A stretch of 64,000 bases of DNA from Pseudomonas marincola (GTDB lineage Bacteria > Pseudomonadota > Gammaproteobacteria > Pseudomonadales > Pseudomonadaceae). The stretch covers positions 1-64,000 of the forward strand of contig NZ_FPBC01000004.1 in NCBI RefSeq assembly GCF_900116605.1, in the 5' to 3' direction. Below, one piece after another: positions 57,778 through 64,000 of this stretch; within the stretch, counting starts at the first letter, position 1, and the number at the start of each line of letters is the position of its first letter. The notes under the pieces are model-generated. The model ran no database searches, was not told where the DNA came from, and saw only the letters and a list, made by a program, of their open reading frames with translations. A program made the translations under genes and the position numbers.

Positions 57778-57858
57778 CGCGACAAACCGCGCGACTTTCG
57801 CGACAGACAATCCCACGCCCCGCCACCTACACTAGAGCCACTTGAGGCTGGAGGCGTT

Positions 57859-58194
57859 ATGCAGGAAATACAGTGGGAAGATTTTCAACGGATCGAATTG
57901 CGGGTCGGCACCATCATCTCGGCGCAGCCAAATAGCAAAGCCCTCAAGCCCGCCTTCGTGCTGCAGGTTGATCTGGGCGATTTGGGCATCAAGACTTCCA
58001 GCGCGCAAATTACCGCGCACTATCAAGCCGACCAGCTTATCGGCCGTCAGGTTTTGTGCGTGTGTAACTTCGCCGCCAAACGGGTCGCCGGAGTTCGCTC
58101 CGAAGTTTTAGTGACTGGCGTGTATGACGATCAACAACGCGTCGTGCTTGCCGGATTCGACAGGCCACTGGCAAATGGCGCACGACTGGCATGA
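57859..58194 (+). CDS. tRNA-binding protein (CsaA/YgjH family)
   Basis: A 111-residue single OB-fold domain like the C-terminal domain of MetRS: WEDFQRIELRVGTIISAQPN at the start, then ALKPAFVLQVDLGDLGIKTS, SAQITAHYQADQLIGRQVLC and NFAAKRVAGVRSEVLVTGVY. Such free-standing proteins bind tRNA or act as chaperone-like CsaA. ATG 57859 follows GGAGGCGTT. It overlaps the following EamA gene by 4 bases. Confidence 0.9.
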   Translation: MQEIQWEDFQRIELRVGTIISAQPNSKALKPAFVLQVDLGDLGIKTSSAQITAHYQADQLIGRQVLCVCNFAAKRVAGVRSEVLVTGVYDDQQRVVLAGFDRPLANGARLA

Positions 58195-59042
58195 ACGAGC
58201 GCAAGGCATTGTGGGCGATTCATCTGGGCGCCCTGCTCTTCGGTTTGTCGGGCATTTTCGGTAAGTTAGCCAGCACCACGCCAATGGCAATCAGTTCCGG
58301 GCGGGCAATTTTTGCCGTGCTGGCGCTGGCTCTGTTTGCACAACTGTTCAAACAGTCTCGCGGGCAACATCCCTCACTCAGACAACTCGGTCTGCTCGCG
58401 CTTGGCGGGCTACTGCTGGGCGGGCATTGGGTGAGTTTTTTTCAGGCGGTCAATGTCTCCGGCGTGGCGATTGCAACGCTGGGCTTTGCCAGCTTCCCGG
58501 CATTTACCGTATTGCTCGAAGGTATTCTGTTCAGGGAGCGCACGCGGCCCAGCGAATTTCTCATGGTCGCGCTGGTGTGTGTCGGTCTGGCACTGGTAAC
58601 ACCCAGCTTCGACCTTGCCAATCAGGCAACCGAGGGGCTGCTTTGGGCGGTACTTTCAGGCCTGCTGTTTGCGCTGTTGTCACTGCTGAACCGGGCAAGT
58701 ACCAAAGGCCTGGACCCGGTCAAGGCCGCGCTGTATCAGAACTTCACGGTTCTCATCTGCCTGCTGCCCTTTACCTGGCAGCAACTGCCTAACCTCAGCG
58801 CGATCAGTTGGTTCTGGCTGGCCATGCTCGGCATATTTTGCACCGGCCTTGCGCACAGCCTGTTTGTTGCCAGCCTGCGTGTATTGAAGGCGCGCACCAC
58901 AGCGGTGATCTTCGCCATGGAGCCGGTTTACGGCATCGCATTTGCCTGGCTGTTGTTCGCCGAGCAACCGACACTGCGCATGTGTATTGGCGGCGCACTG
59001 ATCATTCTGGCAATTTTTGCCTCGGCGCGAATGGCCCGCTAA
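58191..59042 (+). CDS. EamA/DMT-family transporter
   Basis: A 283-residue inner-membrane protein with ten hydrophobic helices in two EamA repeats. The first begins AIHLGALLFGLSGIFGKLAS and includes GHWVSFFQAVNVSGVAIATL. The second begins LLWAVLSGLLFALLSLLNRA and ends with MEPVYGIAFAWLLFAEQPTL, a DMT hallmark. The substrate is unknown (metabolite or amino-acid exporters are common). It is translationally coupled to the tRNA-binding protein. Confidence 0.88.
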   Translation: MNERKALWAIHLGALLFGLSGIFGKLASTTPMAISSGRAIFAVLALALFAQLFKQSRGQHPSLRQLGLLALGGLLLGGHWVSFFQAVNVSGVAIATLGFASFPAFTVLLEGILFRERTRPSEFLMVALVCVGLALVTPSFDLANQATEGLLWAVLSGLLFALLSLLNRASTKGLDPVKAALYQNFTVLICLLPFTWQQLPNLSAISWFWLAMLGIFCTGLAHSLFVASLRVLKARTTAVIFAMEPVYGIAFAWLLFAEQPTLRMCIGGALIILAIFASARMAR

Positions 59043-59075
59043 AGGAACCCGCTAAGCACTTGTCCCGCGCAACAC

Positions 59076-59357
59076 TTAGCGGTCGTTATGGCCCAGATCC
59101 CGCGCTGGGTCGATGACATCGCGCACGCGTTGCTTGAGCACCTTGGCCTCAGGAAATCCGCCATCGACCTTGCGCTCCCAGATCAGCACGCCATTACAGG
59201 TGATCCGAAACGTACCGCCCGTAGCCGGCTCAAGACTGACCCTTGCCAATTCATCACTGAATGTCGAAAGCAACTCCTGCGCCAGCCACGCGGCGCGCAG
59301 CAGCCACTGACACTGCGTGCAGTAGGTAATGACAACTTCGGGTTTGGCTGGAGACAT
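59076..59357 (-). CDS. Rdx/SelT-SelW-SelH family protein
   Basis: A 93-residue thioredoxin-like protein with the redox motif in VVITYCTQCQWLLRAAWLAQ (CxxC where selenoproteins have CxxU). It ends with GGFPEAKVLKQRVRDVIDP, usual for the SelW-like family. The function in bacteria is unknown; a role in thiol redox chemistry is inferred. It is convergent with the EamA gene. A strong hairpin lies between it and the fimV-like gene upstream. Confidence 0.87.
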   Translation of the reverse strand: MSPAKPEVVITYCTQCQWLLRAAWLAQELLSTFSDELARVSLEPATGGTFRITCNGVLIWERKVDGGFPEAKVLKQRVRDVIDPARDLGHNDR

Positions 59358-59432
59358 GATTCAGGCACCGGCAAAAACGTCAGGATAACGCATCTGCGGT
59401 CTGTCGAAATAGCCGTACAAAGCGGCTAATCA

Positions 59433-59467
59433 TCAAGGCTGCGCAGCGGGGAGCTGCACAGCCTTGA
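59433..59467 (-). terminator. Hairpin downstream of the fimV-like gene
   Basis: Arms TCAAGGCTG and CAGCCTTGA enclose an inner GCAGC/GCTGC stem, giving a near-continuous 15-bp hairpin 8 bases past the stop codon. There is no T-run, so it is either a weak terminator or an mRNA-stabilising structure. Confidence 0.5.
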
Positions 59468-59474
59468 GGCGGGG

Positions 59475-61673
59475 TCAGGCAATTTTATCAAGCAAAGCGC
59501 GAGCTTCTTTCTTCACCAGCTCATCACCACCGTGGATCAACTCACGAAGAATATCGCAGGCACTGTCGAAACTGCCTTGCTCTATATAGGCCAGCGCCTG
59601 ATTGAGTTTGGCAACATTGGTTGGCTGGGTATCGGCATCGAGCAGATCGTCAAAGTTGATCTCTTCATCCAACTCAAAACCCTGCTCACCTGTCGGCGTC
59701 TCTAACCAGTCATCCTCTTCGACCAGCATTGGCTCGGCGAATGGGCTGCGTGCATCCAAACCCATGGAGAAATCGCTGTCCGCCGCTGGTTTCTTCCCGG
59801 CAGTCGGCTTGTCTGCCGGCTTGTCATCGAACGGGCTGATCTGATCCCAGTCATCGTCGAGCGACAATTCATCCAGGTTGAGCTTGAAGTTATCGACCTG
59901 CTCAACAGGCGCGGCTTTATCCTCTACCGGCAAAGGCGCAACCAAGTCCACGTCCAGCACATCTTCAAACTCAGGCTCAGGGGTCATGCCGGCTTTCAGC
60001 GCATCGATGCGTTCGGCATCAAAGCCCTTGCCGCGCAAGATGGCTTCTTCTGCTGCAAAGGCCTTTGCGCTGCCCATCTGGGCCAACACTTCCAGCAGGC
60101 GGAAGCGTAAATCGGTGCGCTGCGGCTCCTCATCCAAAGCTTGACGCAAGGCGGATTCAGCCTCGGGCAGACGCCCGTAAGCGATATACAGATTGGCACC
60201 TTCCAGCGGATCGAGTTTCGCCTCCGGAGCATTGCTCACTGCCGCGACTGGACGCAGTTGCGGCGCTGAGCTTTCCAGAGGATCGACTGCCTGCGTACTG
60301 GCGTTGACCACCGTTACCGGCTCGGTTGGTTTGCGCCGCGACCAGCCGAATGCGGCCAGCAACAGCAATAAAAGCCCACCCAGCCCGGTGTACAGCAGAT
60401 TATTCTGCGAGAACCAACTGGTCTGGGTAGCACTTACGGCATTTTTGGCGCTCAGCTGTGCTTGCAAGGCAGCCAACTGCTCATCCTTATCGAGCACTTG
60501 CGCTTGCAACTGTTCCAACTGAACTTGCAGATCAGCCAGACCTTGCTGCATTTGCAGGTTTTCTTCAGAACGATTGGCCAGCTCCTGCTCGACCCGATTC
60601 TGCTGCGCAGCCAATTGCTCGATACTCACATCCGCATCAGTTGCAACCACTGGTTGCTCACCTTGCGCACCTATCGTATCAGCCGAAGCCAGCGACGCTT
60701 GATCGGCAGCGCTGTTAGTGCCGGCGGCCGGGGTTTGTGCAGGGGCAGTATCAGCGGCGGCTGTGTCTGCAGTGGCATTTGTTAACGCCGGCTCTGCAAT
60801 AGAAGATTCGTCTGCCGCAGGGGTGCCTGCCACAGGTACGCCTGCCGCAGGAATGCCTGCCGCAGAGGTGTCTGCCACAGGTGCGCCTGCCGAAGATTGG
60901 CCATTCGCATCGCTTTCAGCGAGATTCTGTTCAGGCGCCGGGCTGTTATTGCTGCCCGGCACGCTAACGCGGTCAGGCAGAGTCAGATTGGCACCGGCAA
61001 TCAAACGATCCGGATTACCGTTACTAAACGCTTGCGGGTTGAGGGCAAAAATATCGCGCATCAACGTATGTTGATTGATATCGCCGTCGGCTCCGCGCAT
61101 TTTGCCGGCAATTTTCCACAAGCTGTCGCCACTGGCCACCGTGTACTGTTTGCCCAGCTCGGTGCTCGGCATTACCGGCGGTGCTTTGAATACCGGTGTC
61201 GTGTTTACTTTGGCAACAGGACGAGGGGCATAATTGGGTGCGGCGGGAACAGAGGCTGTGCTGCGATATGCCGATGTACCCGGCGGATCGAGCAGCACGG
61301 TGTACTCACGCAGCAATTGACCGTTGGGCCTTGAGACCTCAACGATAAAATTCAGATAGGGTTCGCGAACAGGCTGACTGGATGTCACCCGGATGATGCT
61401 GTTATTGCCTTTGAGTACTGGCGTAAATCGCAAGTCATTGAGGAAGATGAAGCGCTCAACACCTGCGCGATCAAAGACATCGGTCGATGCCAATTTGATT
61501 TTGAATTCGGCCGACGTCAGGTCCCTGACGTCATGCAACTGAATGTCTGCATTCAGTGGCTGATTCAATGCAGAGTGCAGGCTTATCTCACCCAGCCCCA
61601 ACGCCGGTGTGAATCCTGAATAAAACGCTGAACTGGACGCAAGGCCAATTAATAAATGGCGAACTTGAATCAT
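59475..61673 (-). CDS. fimV: FimV-like LysM/TPR membrane protein
   Basis: A 732-residue protein. It has an N-terminal signal segment and a FimV N-terminal domain (LGEISLHSALNQPLNADIQL). A LysM domain at about 180-235 (YTVASGDSLWKIAGKMRG) should bind peptidoglycan. Then come an Ala/Pro-rich repeat region, a coiled coil, a membrane helix (NNLLYTGLGGLLLLLLAAFG) and an acidic cytoplasmic part with TPR-like helices. The FimV C-terminal domain is NVAKLNQALAYIEQGSFDSA. FimV organises polar type IV pili and regulators. This one is shorter than the 900-residue P. aeruginosa FimV and lies outside the usual asd-truA context, so it may be a paralogue. Confidence 0.83.
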   Translation of the reverse strand: MIQVRHLLIGLASSSAFYSGFTPALGLGEISLHSALNQPLNADIQLHDVRDLTSAEFKIKLASTDVFDRAGVERFIFLNDLRFTPVLKGNNSIIRVTSSQPVREPYLNFIVEVSRPNGQLLREYTVLLDPPGTSAYRSTASVPAAPNYAPRPVAKVNTTPVFKAPPVMPSTELGKQYTVASGDSLWKIAGKMRGADGDINQHTLMRDIFALNPQAFSNGNPDRLIAGANLTLPDRVSVPGSNNSPAPEQNLAESDANGQSSAGAPVADTSAAGIPAAGVPVAGTPAADESSIAEPALTNATADTAAADTAPAQTPAAGTNSAADQASLASADTIGAQGEQPVVATDADVSIEQLAAQQNRVEQELANRSEENLQMQQGLADLQVQLEQLQAQVLDKDEQLAALQAQLSAKNAVSATQTSWFSQNNLLYTGLGGLLLLLLAAFGWSRRKPTEPVTVVNASTQAVDPLESSAPQLRPVAAVSNAPEAKLDPLEGANLYIAYGRLPEAESALRQALDEEPQRTDLRFRLLEVLAQMGSAKAFAAEEAILRGKGFDAERIDALKAGMTPEPEFEDVLDVDLVAPLPVEDKAAPVEQVDNFKLNLDELSLDDDWDQISPFDDKPADKPTAGKKPAADSDFSMGLDARSPFAEPMLVEEDDWLETPTGEQGFELDEEINFDDLLDADTQPTNVAKLNQALAYIEQGSFDSACDILRELIHGGDELVKKEARALLDKIA
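60811..60900. repeat. Six tandem 15-base repeats inside the fimV-like gene
   Basis: Units of the form CCTGCCGCAGGNNTG occur six times in a row, some with CCACAGG variants. They encode Ala/Gly/Pro pentapeptides (for example AAGIP, AAGVP, VAGTP) and keep the reading frame. Confidence 0.75.
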
Positions 61674-61920
61674 CCGTGCCTCCCTCTGCCCCGCTCAAAA
61701 CTCCATCGCTATTACCCACTGGGCTTGCTCATCCTGAGAACTACGACTTAGAGCGGTGAATACATTTTTTTGTTGGGATGCGCTTCCGTGCACCCCTTGT
61801 TTTATCGAGTTCACAGCCGCGTGAACTGGGTCTCAGTATAGACAAACTCGCAGACAAGGCATATCGCCAGCAATCACTAATTAGCGTTAATTCATAGGTA
61901 ATTACAGGACTTTTGTTGAG

Positions 61921-63327
61921 TTATCGACTCGACACTTGAACTTTCATCGCGGCCAGTACGGTAAGTGCGAATACCGCTGCCAACACTACGAAGCTCTGTT
62001 GAAAAGCCGTCGCCTCAGCCAGTGCATCGCCGCCACCGGCTGCATGTCGCCATTCAACAAAGAAGGTCAGTAGATTCACCCCGAATGCGCCACCCAACTG
62101 CCGCATAAAGGTGATGGTTCCCGCGCCCTGCGCCAGTTCTTGCGGGTTAAGAATATCCAGCGCACCGGTATTCAAGGCCGGCAGAATGAGGCCGAAACCG
62201 ATACGCCCGACACACGCCCAGAAGCACAACACGGCAAAGGAAGTACCGCTGGCAAGCACACCGAAGGCGGCGCTCGACACGGCAAACAACAGCAACCCTG
62301 TCACCAACAGCACCGCTGCGCTGATCCGGTCGCTCAACCAGCCGCCGGCAAACGAGGCCAACCCGAGCACTGCCCCCGTCGGCAGCAGCAACAAGCCGGC
62401 ACGCCCGGCGCTATAGCCTTCGACGGTTTGCAGGTACAAGGGAATCAGATAGGTGGAACCGTAAAGCCCGACGCCCAGCGTAACGGCCACCCAGCAAGCG
62501 TTGCGGTAACCCCTGTAACGCCACAGTTGCACCGGCAGTAATGGCCGCGCCTGTTTTCGACAACGCTGAACAAAACCCAGCAACGCCAAGCCGCCAATCA
62601 GCCCCGGCACATAAACACGCGGCTCACTCCAGACGAAGCGTTGCGCTTCCGCCAGCGCACCCAGCAACGCAAAAAGCGCCACGCATAACAGCATGAAGGC
62701 CCATACATCGCACGTGGGCGGCTGCGCTTCACGCGTGTTAGGCATCAGCCAGCCCGCACCCAACAGCCCGATGAAGCACAGCGGCAGCGGCAACCAGAAG
62801 ACCGCCACCCAGCCAAAAACATCAGTGAGATAGCCGCCGACTGTCGGGCCCACGGTGGGCGCCAGCATGATGCCCAGCCCATAAATGCCCAGCGCCATGC
62901 CCCTGCCGGCACCGGCATACACCCGAAAAATCAGAACCATGGCCAGTGGCTGGATGATCCCGGCGCAGAGCCCCTGAACAATGCGCAAGGCAATCAGTTG
63001 CCAGGCCGAGTCACTGATCAGAGCCAATAAAGATGAAAGAATGAAGACCAACAGGCCAAATTGCGAGGTCCGCCGCGCACCAAACCGGCCCAATGACCAG
63101 GCGCTTAGTAACAAACCGGCGGTCATGGCGGCTAGAAAACCGGTAGACAACCACTGCGCCAGTGGCCGGCCGATATCCAGGTCGTGCATGAGTGCCGGTA
63201 AGGCAACGTTTATGCTGGTCGATGCCAGCACCATCGCCATGGTGCTGATCATCAACAGGCTTAAAAGCCAACGGGGATAGTGCTTGCCGTAACGCTCATG
63301 CAACGCATCGAGACTTTGCAGACTCAC
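61921..63327 (-). CDS. MFS multidrug efflux transporter (DHA2/EmrB-like)
   Basis: A 468-residue drug:H+ antiporter with about 14 hydrophobic helices. INVALPALMHDLDIGRPLAQ, LSTGFLAAMTAGLLLSAWSL and GRFGARRTSQFGLLVF form the motif A region. GIYGLGIMLAPTVGPTVGGY is motif C, specific to exporters. It overlaps the upstream marR-type gene by 4 bases, so expression is coupled. The substrates are not known. No membrane-fusion partner (EmrA-like) is seen next to it in the window. Confidence 0.88.
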   Translation of the reverse strand: MSLQSLDALHERYGKHYPRWLLSLLMISTMAMVLASTSINVALPALMHDLDIGRPLAQWLSTGFLAAMTAGLLLSAWSLGRFGARRTSQFGLLVFILSSLLALISDSAWQLIALRIVQGLCAGIIQPLAMVLIFRVYAGAGRGMALGIYGLGIMLAPTVGPTVGGYLTDVFGWVAVFWLPLPLCFIGLLGAGWLMPNTREAQPPTCDVWAFMLLCVALFALLGALAEAQRFVWSEPRVYVPGLIGGLALLGFVQRCRKQARPLLPVQLWRYRGYRNACWVAVTLGVGLYGSTYLIPLYLQTVEGYSAGRAGLLLLPTGAVLGLASFAGGWLSDRISAAVLLVTGLLLFAVSSAAFGVLASGTSFAVLCFWACVGRIGFGLILPALNTGALDILNPQELAQGAGTITFMRQLGGAFGVNLLTFFVEWRHAAGGGDALAEATAFQQSFVVLAAVFALTVLAAMKVQVSSR

Positions 63328-63758
63328 CGCTTTTCCAGATTACTCAGAATCTGTGCGTGCACGCGCTGACAGCAGCTGAGGTCTTCTTCACTGATGCCCG
63401 AGAACAGTTCAAGACGCAGTTGAGTGGAAATGGCTTCAATTTCAGTAATCAGCGGCTGGGCTTGAGGGCTCAGGGCGATTTTCTTGGCGCGGCGATCTTC
63501 CGGAACTGCCTGACGACTGACAAGTCCCTGCGCCTCAAGACCGTCCAGCAGACGGGCCAGGGTTGGGCCTTCAACGCCCACGCTTTGCGCAAGCTGGCGC
63601 TGGGTCGGCAGCTCATCAAAGCGGGCCAGGTGCAATAAAACCAGCCAGCGCGCCTGCGACAAGCCAAGCCCGGCCAATCGGCGATCGAGCTCAGCCCGCC
63701 AGGAGCGGGATAACTGGGCAACCTGCATGGCAAAACGGTGTTGATCAGACAACGACAT
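63324..63758 (-). CDS. MarR-family transcriptional regulator
   Basis: A 144-residue winged-helix repressor: LAGLGLSQARWLVLLHLARF, LPTQRQLAQSVGVEGPTLAR (recognition helix) and LVSRQAVPEDRRAKKIALSP (wing). It is the first gene of an operon with the efflux pump and probably represses both. A perfect inverted repeat lies 35 bases upstream. The start at 63758 (MSLSDQHRFAM) is preferred over the ATG three codons earlier. Confidence 0.9.
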   Translation of the reverse strand: MSLSDQHRFAMQVAQLSRSWRAELDRRLAGLGLSQARWLVLLHLARFDELPTQRQLAQSVGVEGPTLARLLDGLEAQGLVSRQAVPEDRRAKKIALSPQAQPLITEIEAISTQLRLELFSGISEEDLSCCQRVHAQILSNLEKR

Positions 63759-63792
63759 CGGTAGCAACTCTTATAAGTATGAAATAGCAATT

Positions 63793-63806
63793 ATTAGCAA
63801 GCTAAT
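63793..63806. promoter_or_regulatory. Probable MarR operator
   Basis: ATTAGCAAGCTAAT is a perfect inverted repeat (6-base arms, 2-base centre) just upstream of the marR-type start codon. It is of the TAGC-type palindrome class used by MarR proteins. It lies in the AT-rich promoter region. Confidence 0.6.
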
Positions 63807-63878
63807 CATAACCCTCTAAAGTGCGCAAGCCTCTGAATCAAACAGTATTTTACAAGCGGTGCTGGCGTCTCAACGTCT

Positions 63879-64000
63879 TCAGCATGGGCAACTGCAAACA
63901 ACCCGGTTTCGCCCCTGCTCCTTGGCCTTGTACAAGGCATCATCGGCGCGCTTGTAGAGGTCGCTGAAGTGTTCATTCAAATGTGGCTGGATCATCGCCA
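63879..64000 (-). CDS. GGDEF-domain protein, C-terminal end (partial)
   Basis: The last 40 codons of a gene that runs off the right edge of the window. The minus-strand translation contains LYKRADDALYKAKEQGRNRV followed by VCSCPC and a stop at 63881-63879. YxxADxALYxAKxxGRNRV is the closing signature of GGDEF domains. The active site lies outside the window, so activity cannot be judged. Confidence 0.8.
   Translation of the reverse strand, partial: AMIQPHLNEHFSDLYKRADDALYKAKEQGRNRVVCSCPC

Noticed and set aside
60811..60900. Possible CRISPR-like repeat array
   Set aside because: The units are 15 bases, directly adjacent without spacers, and in frame within a coding gene.

Overview
The window is chromosomal DNA of a Pseudomonas species. 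The run serC-pheA-hisC2-tyrA/aroA(fused)-cmk-rpsA-ihfB followed by an O-antigen locus ending in wbpM, and the block gyrA-mtnA-mtaD-ubiG-mupP-yciK, are the Pseudomonas arrangement. So are the later neighbours cpxR/cpxP/cpxA, trkH, cyaB and the plcP/glycosyltransferase pair. No rRNA, tRNA or CRISPR array was seen. All statements come from reading the sequence and from knowledge of the protein families; no search was run.

1-19.1 kb: LPS O-antigen island, visibly more AT-rich than the rest. It starts with an intact IS3-family element (1-1206), then rmlC (+), an SDR oxidoreductase (-) and wbpM (-), then a decayed inverted copy of the same IS type (about 5280-6097). Upstream of that, on the minus strand, lie a 1178-residue methyltransferase/double glycosyltransferase, the ABC exporter wzt-wzm, an acyltransferase split by a frameshift, wbpL, wbpV, a GT2 glycosyltransferase and rmlA-rmlD-rmlB. 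The set predicts dTDP-L-rhamnose supply (RmlABCD), a lipid-linked UDP-QuiNAc or UDP-FucNAc type primer (WbpM, WbpV, WbpL), chain growth by only two glycosyltransferase proteins, and export by the Wzm/Wzt route (no wzx or wzy seen). rmlC lies about 14 kb from rmlBDA on the opposite strand.

19.1-32.1 kb: conserved core on the minus strand: ihfB, rpsA, cmk, fused tyrA-aroA, hisC2, pheA, serC, gyrA, mtnA (serine, aromatic amino acids, CMP, ribosomal protein S1, IHF, gyrase, methylthioribose salvage). 32.3-37.1 kb (+): MTA deaminase-like mtaD, ubiG, mupP, yciK and a GGDEF protein preceded by a Crp/Vfr-like palindrome. 37.2-43.2 kb (-): rluB, scpB, scpA, trpS (with an Fe-S-type cysteine motif), yciO-like and a PHP-domain gene.

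43.3-64 kb: a YciI protein, a membrane-anchored coiled-coil protein and the envelope-stress system cpxR-cpxP-cpxA with four phased TTTAC motifs before cpxP. Then come a nitroreductase, a YkgJ-type protein, two tandem trkH potassium-transporter genes, an AraC regulator, an Mpo1-like protein, an HD-domain protein and the adenylate cyclase cyaB. Next are the phosphate-starvation lipid-remodelling pair plcP/agt with a Pho-box-like repeat, another AraC regulator, a CsaA/YgjH-type tRNA-binding protein, an EamA transporter, an Rdx/SelW protein, a FimV-like protein with a 15-bp tandem repeat, and a MarR/MFS drug-efflux pair. The 3' end of a GGDEF gene runs off the right edge.
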